Shown here in pieces: positions 26,417 through 35,598 of a stretch of 64,000 bases of DNA. The notes below the pieces were generated by a model. That model ran no database searches. It saw only the letters and a program-made list of their open reading frames with translations, and had not been told where the DNA came from. The first letter of the stretch is position 1. Each line of letters starts with the position of its first letter. Position numbers and translations under genes: made by a program. Source of the DNA: Mycolicibacterium senegalense (GTDB lineage Bacteria; Actinomycetota; Actinomycetes; Mycobacteriales; Mycobacteriaceae); assembly GCF_019645875.1 (NCBI RefSeq), contig NZ_CP081000.1:5764417-5828416 (forward strand), read 5' to 3'.

Positions 26417-29400
26417 TTGCTCTCGCTCTCCGCCTCGATACGGTTGATCGCCTCGCTCATATGAGCACCGACCTTGGCAATGTACGGCTCATCGATCGCC
26501 TGGATGTGCTCGCCCCCGATGTGCACGACCTCCAGGTCCGACGCATAGTCGCCCCAGCCGCCGTCGGGCTGACGCGTGGCGTACGCGGGCTCGAAGACGA
26601 TCGCGTCATCGTGGTAACGGTCGGCCATGTAGAGCGTGACGTGCCCGTCGTAGGGCTGGATCTCGATGGTGTCCAGCGCCCGGTTGTCCAGGTAGGACGT
26701 GCGCTGATGCTCGATGATCCCGCCCGGGATCTGCACACCGCTCTGCGCGACGACCTCCAGGACGAACTTCACCTGGCCCTCGTCGTCGAGCTTCTCCAGC
26801 TCCTCGTAGGGGATCTCGGGCACCTCGACGTTGAAGGTGCGCTCGGCGAAACGCGCGTAGCGATCCCAGCGAGCCCGCATTCCCGCCTGGCTCTGATCGA
26901 TCGGCTCACCAGGGCGCACGCAGTCGATCAGCCCCACGAACCGGACATCTGCACCGGCCTGCTTGAGCCCGATCGCGCACGCGTAGGCCAACGCCCCACC
27001 CAGCGACCAGCCGGCCAGGATGAACGGACCCTTGTGCATCTCCAGCAGTTTGGGCACGTACTCGGCCGCACGCTCCTCGATCGAACCCTCGACGCGCTCG
27101 ATGCCGTACACCGGGGTGTCGGCCGGCAAGCGCTTCATCAGCGGCTCGTAGACCACCGTCGATCCGCCGGCCGGATGGAACACGAACACCGGGACCTGCG
27201 GACCGCCCTCTTTCGCGGGCCGCAAGGTACGGACGAATCCATCCACCACACCCTCTTCGAGCTGATCGCGCACGATCGTCGCCAGCTCTTCGATGGTCTT
27301 GGCCGCCCGGACCTGGTCGACCGTCACGGTGCCCTCGGCACGCTCGGACAACCGCTCCGACAGCTTCGTCGCGGTCTCGACATCGACGAACGGCAGCTCG
27401 TTGAAGATGCCGCCCGGCGACTTGCCGGTCACGATCGCCCAGGTGGCGAACGTAACCCGCTCGGCGGCGTCACGCGGGGGCACATCGGCACCCAGCGCCT
27501 CGGTGACCGCCTCCTGGGTGAGCACCTTGGCCGCAGCCGCCGCCGCGGTGGCCTTGCTCGGGCCCGACGGGTCGGTCGGCGGAGCGGGGATGGCCGGTCC
27601 GCTGGGATCGGTGGGCGGCGGTGGGATCTCCAGGCCTTCGGTGGCTGCGGCCTCGGCAGCCGGGTCCGGCCCGGTATCCTCGGACTCCTTGTCCGCCAAC
27701 GGATGTCCGGCTTCGGCCAACTTGGCCTCGAGCTCGGCCACGGTCGAGGCACCACCCAGCAGCTCGGACTGCTCGGCGGCGATCTCCTCGGCCGACTTGC
27801 CCTTCTGGGACTCGGCGATCTGATCGACCTCGTCGCGGTGCTCGATCGCGTACTTGATCAATTCCTCGACGTTGTAGAGGTTGGCGTCACGGACCGCGGT
27901 CAGCTGGATCGGCGGCAGGTCGAAGTCGTACTCGACGCGGTTCTTGATCCGCACCGCCATCAGGGAATCCAGGCCCAGCTCGATCAGCGGCACCTCCCAC
28001 GGCAGGTCCTCGGGCTCATAACCCATCGCCGCCCCGACGATCGTGCCGAGCCGCTGTGCGACGGTCTCACCGGAATCCGGGGACCACTTCTCGAAACCGG
28101 CGCCCATGCCGGCGCCCTTGGTGAGGTTGTCGGACAGGATCTCCGCATCATCCTCGGGTTCCGGTTCGGCCACGGCCGGTGCCGCCGAAACCTGTTCGGC
28201 GACAACGCCGGCACCCACCGCGGTCGGCAGCGTGGTCGCCGCACCACTACGGGTCACGATCGCGTCGTAGACCAGGGTGAAGCTCTCATCGATCCGGGCG
28301 TGCACCTGCACCGAGGCACCACCCGGGTGCCGGGTCAGCGTGGTGACCAGACGCGAGCCTTCCGCGGGCACCGCGCGCTGCTCGGACGCGGTCAGCCGGG
28401 CATCCGGAAGAACCTGGGCGGCAGCGGCTTTCACCAGAGCAGCCAGATCCGTGGTGCCCTTCGACACGAACTCCCAGACGTGCTTGCCGTCGGGCGTCGC
28501 GACATGGTTGCCGGGCATCACCGCGGAGCTGTCACCGGTGAAGTGCGCGTCCAGCCAGTGCGGCTTGCGCTTGAACTTCGTCGGCGGGATGTTGGCGAAG
28601 TCCAGTGCGCCGGCAAGGCCGGTGGACTTGCGCGGGAACAGCGTCCGCAGGTCCAGGTCGTGGCCGTGGACGAACAGGTGCGCCATGGCCGTCACCATCG
28701 AGGTGACCTCGTCCTGCTTGCGGGCCAGCGTGGCGATCAGCTGCGCGTCGTGCAGCCCGGCCGAGGCCGTCGTCAGCCCAACCTGCATGAGCGCCACCGG
28801 GTTCGGCGCCAGCTCCAGGAACGTGGTGTGGCCGTTGTCCACCGCGTTGCGGATGCCGTGGGTGAAGTAGACGCTGTGCCGCAGCCCCTTCTTCCAGTAC
28901 TCCACATCGTGGATCGGCTCGGCGCCGGCCCGGATGAACTTGCCCTCGTGCACGGTCGAGAAGTACGCCGTCTGCAGCGGAAGCGCTTCGATGCCCTGGA
29001 TCTCGGCGGACAGCTCACCGAGCAGCGGGTCCATCTGCTGGGTGTGGCTGGCGCCCTTGGTCTGCAGCTTGCGGGCGAACTTGCCCTCGGCCTCGGCCCG
29101 GGCGATGATCGCGTCGATCTGCTCCGGCGGGCCGCCGATGACGGTCTGGGTCGGGGCGGCGTAGACGCACACCTCCAGACCCGGGTAGTCGGCGAAGACC
29201 GTCTTGATCTCGTCGGCCGAGTACTCGACCAGCGCCATCAGGCGGATGTACTCACCGAACAGCATCGCCTCGCCCTCACCCATCAAGTGGGCACGCGAGC
29301 AGATGGTGCGGGTGGCATCGGCCAGGCTCAGACCGCCGGAGAAGTAGGCCGCAGCGGCCTCACCGAGCGACTGCCCCACCACCGCACCGGGTTTGGCGCC

Positions 29401-31848
29401 GTGCGCCTTGAGGAATTCACCGAGTGCGACCTGGATGGCGAAGATCACCGTCTGGACCACTTCGATGGGGTATTCGCAGGTCTCGTTGGTGTAGTCGATC
29501 GCGTCGTCGAGGATGAGCTCGACGACGGAGTACCCGCGCTCATCCTGGATGTGCGCGTCGACCTTGTTGATCCACTCGGCGAAGACCGGCTCGCGCAGGT
29601 ACAGCTCTTTGCCCATCTTGCGGTGCTGGGCACCGAAACCGGCGAGCACCCACACCGGGCCGTTGGTGACCGGGCCGTCGGCCGAGATCACGCTCGGGTG
29701 CTGCTTGCCCTCGGCGACGGCCCGCAAGCCCTTGATCGCCTCGTCGTGATCGTGGGCCAGCACGATGGCGCGCGAGCGGCCGTGGTTGCGGCGCGACAGC
29801 GAACGCCCGATGGACTCCAGCGACGACGCCCGGCCCTCCTCGCTGTCGATCCAGTCCGCCAGCTCAGCGGCGGCGACCTTCTTACGCGAGGTCAGGAATG
29901 CCGAAACAGCAAGCGGGACAACCTTATTTACCGGTTCGGCGGCGTCAGCGGCCTCCAGCTGCGCGCGTGCCTCCTCGATCAGGCGCTTGGCCTCATCGGT
30001 CAGGCCGGGCAGTTCGTGGTTCGCCTCGTCATAGGCCGGGTACTCGCCGTCGCCGGCACCCGACTCATCGTCGTCGTGGATGAACTCGCCGTACTCGTCC
30101 ATCCGGACGCCGCCGACGTAGACCGCGTTGGCCTCATCGGAAGCCGACTTGTCCTCCACCGCTTCGGGTTCGGGCTGCGGCTCGACCAGGTCCGAGGGCA
30201 AGACCTCGCGCAGCACCAGGTGCGCGTTGGCACCGCCGAAGCCGAACCCGGACACACCGGCGATGGCATGTCCGCTGTAACGCGGCCATTCCGAGACGGT
30301 GTCGTTGACCTTGAGGTGCTCTTTGTCGAAGTCGATGTACGGGTTGGGCCCGGCGTAGTTGATCGACGGCGGCAGCTTGTCGTTGGCCAGCGACAGCGTC
30401 ATCTTGGCCAGGCTCGCCGCACCGGCAGCCGATTCCAGGTGTCCCACATTGGATTTCACCGCACCCAGCAGGGCCGGCTTGTCCGCGTCACGACCGCGCC
30501 CGACCACCCGGCCCAGCGCGTCGGCCTCGATCGGATCACCCAGGATGGTGCCGGTACCGTGCGCCTCGATGTAGTCGACGCTGCGTGGGCTGATCCCGGC
30601 GTCCTTGTAGGCCCGGCGCAGAACCTCTTCCTGCGCATCTGGATTCGGGGCGAGCAGGCCGTTGGACCGGCCGTCGTGGTTGACCGCGCTGCCGGCGATC
30701 ACCGCGAGAATCTGGTCACCGTCGCGGCGGGCATCGGAGACCCGCTTGAGCACCAGCATGCCGCCGCCCTCGGAGCGCGCGTAGCCGTCCGCGTCCGACG
30801 AGAACGACTTGATCCGGCCGTCGGCGGCCAGCACGCCGCCGACCTCGTCGAACCCGATCGTCACCAGCGGGGTGATGAGCGCGTTGACGCCGCCGACGAT
30901 GGCGACGTCGGCCTCACCCGAGCGCAGTGCCTGCACACCCTGGTGGGCGGCGACCAGCGAGCTCGAGCACGCGGTGTCCACCGACACCGAGGGGCCGCGG
31001 AAGTCGTAGAAGTAGGACACCCGGTTGGCGATGATCGCCGTCTGGTTGCCGGTGATGGCGTAGGGGTGGGTGACCGTCGGATCGGCCAGCGACAGGTAGG
31101 AGTAGTCGTTGTTGGAGCTGCCGATGTAGACCGCGACGCTGCCGCCGCGCAGGCTCGACGCCGGAATGCGGGCGTGCTCCAACGCCTCCCACGTCAGCTC
31201 CAGCGCCATGCGCTGCTGCGGGTCGATGTTGTCGGCTTCCATCTTCGACAGCGCGAAGAACTCGGAGTCGAAACCCTTGATGTCCGACAGGTAGCCACCG
31301 CGGGTGCGGGCCTTGGCCACGCGCTCGGCGATCCGCGGCTCGGACAGGAACTCCTCCCACCGGCCCTCGGGCAGGTCGGTGATGCAGTCCTTCCCGGCGA
31401 GCAGGGCCTCCCACATCTCGTCAGGCGTGTTGAGGTCACCCGGGAAACGGGTTGCGACGCCGACGATGGCAATGTTGTAGCTGTCCTCGTCGACTACCTC
31501 CCGTGTCCAGTCCTCGTCGTCGGTGGACTCGGGCTCGGGTTCGCCCTCGATGATCACGGTGGCCAGCGACTCGATGGTCGGGTGCCGGAACAGCACCGTG
31601 GCCGTCAGCGTGACCCCGGTGAGGTCCTCGATATCGCTGGCCATGGCCACCGCGTCACGCGAGGACAGCCCCAGCTCGATCAGCGGGGTGGATTCGTCGA
31701 TCGCGTCTGCGGACTGCCCCGTGGCGTTGGCCACCGCCTTGCGCAGCCACTCGCGCATCTCCGCGACGGTCAGATCCGGACGCGACGCCGGTGCCGCGGC
31801 GGGCTCGGTGCCGTCTGGAAGATTCGAATTGCTTTGTGTTTCATCCAT
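26413..31848 (-). CDS. pks13: Mycolic-acid condensase Pks13
   Basis: 1811 residues, ACP-KS-AT-ACP-TE. Active residues seen: ACP1 Ser63 (LGLSSRDAV), KS Cys294 (DTACSSS), AT Ser827 (GQSLGE), ACP2 Ser1295 (LGLDSLMAV) and TE Ser1615 (GWSLGG). It condenses the meromycoloyl chain with the carboxylated alpha chain and, through the TE, releases the product onto trehalose. It is longer than M. tuberculosis Pks13 (1733); part of the excess is a Pro/Ala linker between ACP2 and TE with a repeated PTDPSGP unit. Upstream is fadD32 (56-bp gap); downstream is accD4, overlapping by 4 bp. Confidence 0.97.
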   Translation of the reverse strand: MDETQSNSNLPDGTEPAAAPASRPDLTVAEMREWLRKAVANATGQSADAIDESTPLIELGLSSRDAVAMASDIEDLTGVTLTATVLFRHPTIESLATVIIEGEPEPESTDDEDWTREVVDEDSYNIAIVGVATRFPGDLNTPDEMWEALLAGKDCITDLPEGRWEEFLSEPRIAERVAKARTRGGYLSDIKGFDSEFFALSKMEADNIDPQQRMALELTWEALEHARIPASSLRGGSVAVYIGSSNNDYSYLSLADPTVTHPYAITGNQTAIIANRVSYFYDFRGPSVSVDTACSSSLVAAHQGVQALRSGEADVAIVGGVNALITPLVTIGFDEVGGVLAADGRIKSFSSDADGYARSEGGGMLVLKRVSDARRDGDQILAVIAGSAVNHDGRSNGLLAPNPDAQEEVLRRAYKDAGISPRSVDYIEAHGTGTILGDPIEADALGRVVGRGRDADKPALLGAVKSNVGHLESAAGAASLAKMTLSLANDKLPPSINYAGPNPYIDFDKEHLKVNDTVSEWPRYSGHAIAGVSGFGFGGANAHLVLREVLPSDLVEPQPEPEAVEDKSASDEANAVYVGGVRMDEYGEFIHDDDESGAGDGEYPAYDEANHELPGLTDEAKRLIEEARAQLEAADAAEPVNKVVPLAVSAFLTSRKKVAAAELADWIDSEEGRASSLESIGRSLSRRNHGRSRAIVLAHDHDEAIKGLRAVAEGKQHPSVISADGPVTNGPVWVLAGFGAQHRKMGKELYLREPVFAEWINKVDAHIQDERGYSVVELILDDAIDYTNETCEYPIEVVQTVIFAIQVALGEFLKAHGAKPGAVVGQSLGEAAAAYFSGGLSLADATRTICSRAHLMGEGEAMLFGEYIRLMALVEYSADEIKTVFADYPGLEVCVYAAPTQTVIGGPPEQIDAIIARAEAEGKFARKLQTKGASHTQQMDPLLGELSAEIQGIEALPLQTAYFSTVHEGKFIRAGAEPIHDVEYWKKGLRHSVYFTHGIRNAVDNGHTTFLELAPNPVALMQVGLTTASAGLHDAQLIATLARKQDEVTSMVTAMAHLFVHGHDLDLRTLFPRKSTGLAGALDFANIPPTKFKRKPHWLDAHFTGDSSAVMPGNHVATPDGKHVWEFVSKGTTDLAALVKAAAAQVLPDARLTASEQRAVPAEGSRLVTTLTRHPGGASVQVHARIDESFTLVYDAIVTRSGAATTLPTAVGAGVVAEQVSAAPAVAEPEPEDDAEILSDNLTKGAGMGAGFEKWSPDSGETVAQRLGTIVGAAMGYEPEDLPWEVPLIELGLDSLMAVRIKNRVEYDFDLPPIQLTAVRDANLYNVEELIKYAIEHRDEVDQIAESQKGKSAEEIAAEQSELLGGASTVAELEAKLAEAGHPLADKESEDTGPDPAAEAAATEGLEIPPPPTDPSGPAIPAPPTDPSGPSKATAAAAAAKVLTQEAVTEALGADVPPRDAAERVTFATWAIVTGKSPGGIFNELPFVDVETATKLSERLSERAEGTVTVDQVRAAKTIEELATIVRDQLEEGVVDGFVRTLRPAKEGGPQVPVFVFHPAGGSTVVYEPLMKRLPADTPVYGIERVEGSIEERAAEYVPKLLEMHKGPFILAGWSLGGALAYACAIGLKQAGADVRFVGLIDCVRPGEPIDQSQAGMRARWDRYARFAERTFNVEVPEIPYEELEKLDDEGQVKFVLEVVAQSGVQIPGGIIEHQRTSYLDNRALDTIEIQPYDGHVTLYMADRYHDDAIVFEPAYATRQPDGGWGDYASDLEVVHIGGEHIQAIDEPYIAKVGAHMSEAINRIEAESESK

Positions 31849-31904
31849 GTTCAGGTCACCTTTGTCTCAACCGGCCGGCAGTCGGCGGTGTGGGTCAGCT
31901 CAGC

Positions 31905-33797
31905 TCAGTCGGTCTCGTCGGGGAAATCGTTGGCGATCTTCCCGCTGCGCAGCGACCCGTCGAGGTAGGCCGAGCGGCACGCCCGCCGGCCGATCTTGCC
32001 GCTGGAGGTACGCGGGATGGCGCCGGCCGCGGTCAGCAGCACGTCGCGCACGGTGACACCGTGCCGCACCGCGATCGCCGCGCGGATGTCGTCGGTGATC
32101 GGGCCGACTTCGAGCTTGTGGGCGCCCGGCGCCCGCTCGGCCACGATCACCAGCTGCTCGGAGCTGTCGTCAGGATCGCGATGCAGACCCGAGTGCGCGT
32201 TCTCGAAGACCTCGTCGGGCAGCTGGTTGGCCGGTACCGAGAAGGCCGCGACGTAACCGGTACGGACCGCCTTGCTGGCCTCCTGCGCGGAGTACTCCAG
32301 ATCCTGCGGGTAGTGGTTGCGGCCGTCGATGATCACCAGATCCTTGACGCGGCCGGTGATGTACAGGTCGCCGTCGTAGAACGCGCCGTAGTCGCCGGTG
32401 CGCACCCAGGTGGCGTCGTCGGCGGCGCCCTCGGCGTGCGACGGGCTGGTCCGCGACTTCAGAATGTTCTGGAACGTCTCGGCAGTGGCTTCCGGCTTGC
32501 CCCAGTAACCCGTGCCCATGTTCTGCCCGCTGATCCAGATCTCGCCGACCTGGCCATCGGGCAGCTCGGTCGCGGACTCGGCGTCGACGATCACGGCCCA
32601 CTCGTCCACCCCGACCTTGCCGGCCGAAGCCTGAGCCACCGCCTTGGGCGAATCCTCGGGTACCTCGACGATGCGGCCGTTGTTGAGCTCGTCGCGGTCG
32701 ACGGTGATGATCTTGGGCTCTTCGGCGCTCGGCGTGGTCGAGACGAACAGCGTGGCCTCGGCCAGACCGTAGGACGGCTTGATGGCCTTGGGCGGGAAAC
32801 CGTACGGGCCGAACGCCTCGTTGAACCGGCGCACGGTGGCCGCCGAGATCGGCTCACTGCCGTTGAGCACGGCCTTGACGTTGGACAGGTCCAGCGGCGC
32901 CGAGCCCTCCTTGGGCACACCGCGGGCGGCGGCATGGTCGAACGCGAAGTTCGGGGCCACCGAGATGGTGCCGCCGGTGTCGCCCTCCTTGCGCGCCAGC
33001 TCGCGGATCCAGCGCTCGGGACGGCGCACGAAGGCCGCGGGCGTCATGAAGGTGAAGTAGTGGCCGATCATCGGGGCCAGCAGCGCGGTGATCAGACCCA
33101 TGTCGTGGAAGAACGGCAACCAGGACAGGCCGCGGTCACCCTCCTCGCCTTCCAGCGCCTCGATCACCTGCACCACGTTGGTGGCCAGGTTCAGATGGGT
33201 GATCTGCACGCCGGTCGGGATGCGGGTCGAACCGGAGGTGTACTGCAGGTAGGCGATGGTGGTCTCGTCGACATCGTCGACGTGGACCCAGGTGGCGGCG
33301 ACGTCGTCGGGTACCGCGTCGACGGCGATGACCCGGGGACGCTGGTTGGCCGGGCGGCTGCGGAAGAACTTGCGCACACCTTCGGCGGCTTCGGTGGTGG
33401 TCAGGATGGCCGAGGGGTGGCAGTTGTCCAGCACCGCGTGCAGGCGGCCGACGTGGCCGGGCTCGGACGGATCGAACAGCGGCACCGCGATGCGGCCGGC
33501 GTAGAGCGCGCCGAAGAAGGCGACGAGGTAGTCGAGGTTCTGCGGGCAGAGGATGGCGACGCGGTCACCGGGCTGGGTGACCTGCTGAAGCCGGGCAGCG
33601 ACGGCCTTGTTGCGGGCGCTGAACTGCGCCCAGGTGAGGTCGCGGGCCACGCCGTCACGTTCGGTGGAGAAGTCCAGGAAGCGGTATGCCAGCTTGTCAC
33701 CACGAACCCTGGCCCAGCGCTCGACGTGCTCGACGATGCTGGCGCCGTCAGGGAACTTGATCTGACCGTCCTTGATGAACGGATTGATGAACGGCAT
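31905..33797 (-). CDS. fadD32: Long-chain fatty-acyl-AMP ligase FadD32
   Basis: 630 residues, adenylate-forming FAAL. The AMP-binding P-loop is YTSGSTRIPTGV; the C-terminal lysine loop is PRTSSGKIGRRACR. It activates meromycolic acid as an acyl-AMP and loads it on the N-terminal ACP of Pks13. The ATG follows AGGAG. It heads the fadD32-pks13-accD4 operon, so the promoter should lie in the 33798-34029 gap. Confidence 0.96.
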   Translation of the reverse strand: MPFINPFIKDGQIKFPDGASIVEHVERWARVRGDKLAYRFLDFSTERDGVARDLTWAQFSARNKAVAARLQQVTQPGDRVAILCPQNLDYLVAFFGALYAGRIAVPLFDPSEPGHVGRLHAVLDNCHPSAILTTTEAAEGVRKFFRSRPANQRPRVIAVDAVPDDVAATWVHVDDVDETTIAYLQYTSGSTRIPTGVQITHLNLATNVVQVIEALEGEEGDRGLSWLPFFHDMGLITALLAPMIGHYFTFMTPAAFVRRPERWIRELARKEGDTGGTISVAPNFAFDHAAARGVPKEGSAPLDLSNVKAVLNGSEPISAATVRRFNEAFGPYGFPPKAIKPSYGLAEATLFVSTTPSAEEPKIITVDRDELNNGRIVEVPEDSPKAVAQASAGKVGVDEWAVIVDAESATELPDGQVGEIWISGQNMGTGYWGKPEATAETFQNILKSRTSPSHAEGAADDATWVRTGDYGAFYDGDLYITGRVKDLVIIDGRNHYPQDLEYSAQEASKAVRTGYVAAFSVPANQLPDEVFENAHSGLHRDPDDSSEQLVIVAERAPGAHKLEVGPITDDIRAAIAVRHGVTVRDVLLTAAGAIPRTSSGKIGRRACRSAYLDGSLRSGKIANDFPDETD

Positions 33798-34029
33798 TTA
33801 ACTCTCCTGTCAGAGCGGTACTCGTCGCGTTGGCGCACGTCACTGGCGGTGCGTCGCAGCCACTCGGCGGCCGGTACGTACCAAAACCCGGACGATCGTA
33901 CCGGGCGCGCCGATCCATACCCACAGATCAGCTGATGGCACTATCCAACCCGCTGTGCACGCGCGATGCTCTTATTTTTCTCTTAATGTTAAGGGACCGT
34001 GACGGTCCCGACCAAATCCGGCGCGCGCC
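33798..34029. other. Intergenic region with fadD32 promoter and culp6 terminator
   Basis: 232 bp. The culp6 hairpin at 33993-34009 is followed on the minus strand by an AT-rich segment (33970-33992) containing the inverted repeat CTTAA-TG-TTAAG. Closer to fadD32 is a minus-strand TACGAT that could be the -10. The AT-rich block makes this the likely control region for mycolate condensation genes; no known operator is recognised. Confidence 0.45.
33993..34009 (-). terminator. Short hairpin after culp6
   Basis: GGGACCGT-G-ACGGTCCC is a perfect 8-bp inverted repeat 20 nt after the culp6 stop. On the minus strand it is followed by a TTAACATTAAG tract. Confidence 0.65.
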
Positions 34030-35043
34030 TCAGCCGTGCTTCGGATGAGGGGCGTTGTCCACCAGGTCCTTCGCCCAGCTCAGCGTCCACTGCGTGGCCG
34101 TCTGCCCGTTCTCCACCCAGAACTGCGGGGTGTTGTAGAGCGCGTGCACCGGACCGGCCGCGCTACCGGTCAAGGTCTCCAAGGTCTTGGGCAGGTTGAA
34201 GATCGAGAACGCCTCTTCCGGCGCCGAGCAGATCAGGTCCCCCTTGCCGCAGATCTGATTGGTCCGGTCATCGAGCACACCGAAGCCGCCCTGCCGCGGA
34301 CCCGTCATCGTCAGGCCCATCTCGGACAGCACCGGCACCTCGTGCAACGTGATCTCGGCACCCTGACCGGGCGGGTTGGGGCCGATGTCCTGCCCGACGC
34401 CGAGCTGGCGGCGGCCGTCGGCGATCAACGTCACCCCCAGAACCAGGTCCTCGTCGACCGGGCCGCGGCCATTGCCGATATCGCTGGCCAGGTCACCGCC
34501 GATCACCGCGCCCTGCGAGAAGCCGGCGATTACATAACTGGTCAGCGGGCAGCGGTCGTTCATCTCCGTCATGGCCTTGACCGCGGTGCGCTTGCCCTCG
34601 GCGCGGCTGTCGTTGTACGACATCTGGTTGTCGGCCGAGAACGGGTTATGGAACTGGGCGGTGTAGGGCACCGTGTAGACCTCGAGGCGGTCCTTCCCGA
34701 ACTGCTCGGCCATCGGCCGGCTGACGTTGGTCATGAGAGACAACGGGAACTGCGTCGGATTAAACGGGTCATCCTGCGGCGAGGACTCCCAGGTACCCGG
34801 GATCGAAACCATCATCACGTCGGGGCAGTCGGCGGACTGGAACTCCGGGCGCGGCTTCCGCGTCGCCGACGGGCCGGGTACCCCGGCCGGAGGCTCCGCC
34901 GTCGGCGGCGCCGACGGAGTCTCCGGGCGGCGCATCACGATCACCACGATCGTCACCACCAGCACCACGACGAGTGCCATCGCCGCGGCGGCGATCAGGG
35001 CCAGGATGCGGTGACGCTTCCTGCGGCTGGCATTTTTGGCCAT
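34030..35043 (-). CDS. culp6: Cutinase-like serine esterase Culp6 (Rv3802c-like)
   Basis: 337 residues with a basic N-terminus, one membrane anchor (about 13-37), a Pro-rich linker and a cutinase alpha/beta-hydrolase domain. Nucleophile Ser176 lies in AGFSQGA. M. tuberculosis Rv3802c is an essential cell-wall phospholipase/thioesterase linked to mycolate metabolism and inhibited by tetrahydrolipstatin. The position next to fadD32-pks13 is conserved. A hairpin follows. Confidence 0.93.
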   Translation of the reverse strand: MAKNASRRKRHRILALIAAAAMALVVVLVVTIVVIVMRRPETPSAPPTAEPPAGVPGPSATRKPRPEFQSADCPDVMMVSIPGTWESSPQDDPFNPTQFPLSLMTNVSRPMAEQFGKDRLEVYTVPYTAQFHNPFSADNQMSYNDSRAEGKRTAVKAMTEMNDRCPLTSYVIAGFSQGAVIGGDLASDIGNGRGPVDEDLVLGVTLIADGRRQLGVGQDIGPNPPGQGAEITLHEVPVLSEMGLTMTGPRQGGFGVLDDRTNQICGKGDLICSAPEEAFSIFNLPKTLETLTGSAAGPVHALYNTPQFWVENGQTATQWTLSWAKDLVDNAPHPKHG

Positions 35044-35084
35044 GGGTTACTCGGGCTCCTCGCGTGCGGTGCGGTGATCTGCGG

Positions 35085-35534
35085 CTAGCAGAGATGTTCG
35101 GTGGCGGTGCGGATGTAGTCGGTGGCGGCGGCGTCGATCTCGGCGGCGCTCGGGCTTTCCCGCCCGGACCGGGACGCCCGGACGTCACTACGCACCAACG
35201 GCAGCACGAACGCGCGTACCGCCTGGTCATTCTGCCTGGCGGCGCGGGCCTGGCACACATACGACCCGATCGAGAGCGCCAGCAGCTCACTGGACGGGGT
35301 GATCCCGGCAGCCTTCAGTTCGTCGAGATAAGTGTGCTGTTGCGACGTGATGTCCAGCTCACCGCTGCTGCCCTGCTGCGGCTGCGCGGACACCGCCTGC
35401 GGCTGGGCGCCGTTGACCTGTGAGGTGGGCAGAGCCAGGGGCGCCATGATGTCACCGCCCGCATCGCATGCCGTGAGCAACGACGCAGCGGACACCGCTA
35501 CCACCAGGGTGGCCGACCGTACCGTGTGCTGCAC
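35085..35534 (-). CDS. DUF732-type lipoprotein
   Basis: 149 residues. The signal peptide ends in a lipobox (LLTAC, Cys near residue 20), so the protein is likely lipid-anchored outside. The C-terminal domain, with YLDELKAAGI, SYVCQA and a final Cys, matches the mycobacterial DUF732 pattern of small helical exported proteins. Function unknown. GTG at 35534 starts the signal peptide; the frame upstream has no signal-peptide character. It sits between culp6 and the MPT51-like gene, a place empty in M. tuberculosis as I recall. Confidence 0.8.
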   Translation of the reverse strand: MQHTVRSATLVVAVSAASLLTACDAGGDIMAPLALPTSQVNGAQPQAVSAQPQQGSSGELDITSQQHTYLDELKAAGITPSSELLALSIGSYVCQARAARQNDQAVRAFVLPLVRSDVRASRSGRESPSAAEIDAAATDYIRTATEHLC

Positions 35535-35598
35535 GCCTCCACCGTACCGGCTGGTGAAAAGTGCCCCGGCGCAGCTGATTAGCAGTTCCGCCGGCCGT

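Noticed and set aside
26461..31968. A 1835-codon open frame on the plus strand opposite pks13
   Set aside because: It is the antisense shadow of a real multidomain gene in high-GC DNA; its translation is Arg/His/Gln/Val-rich low-complexity sequence without domains.
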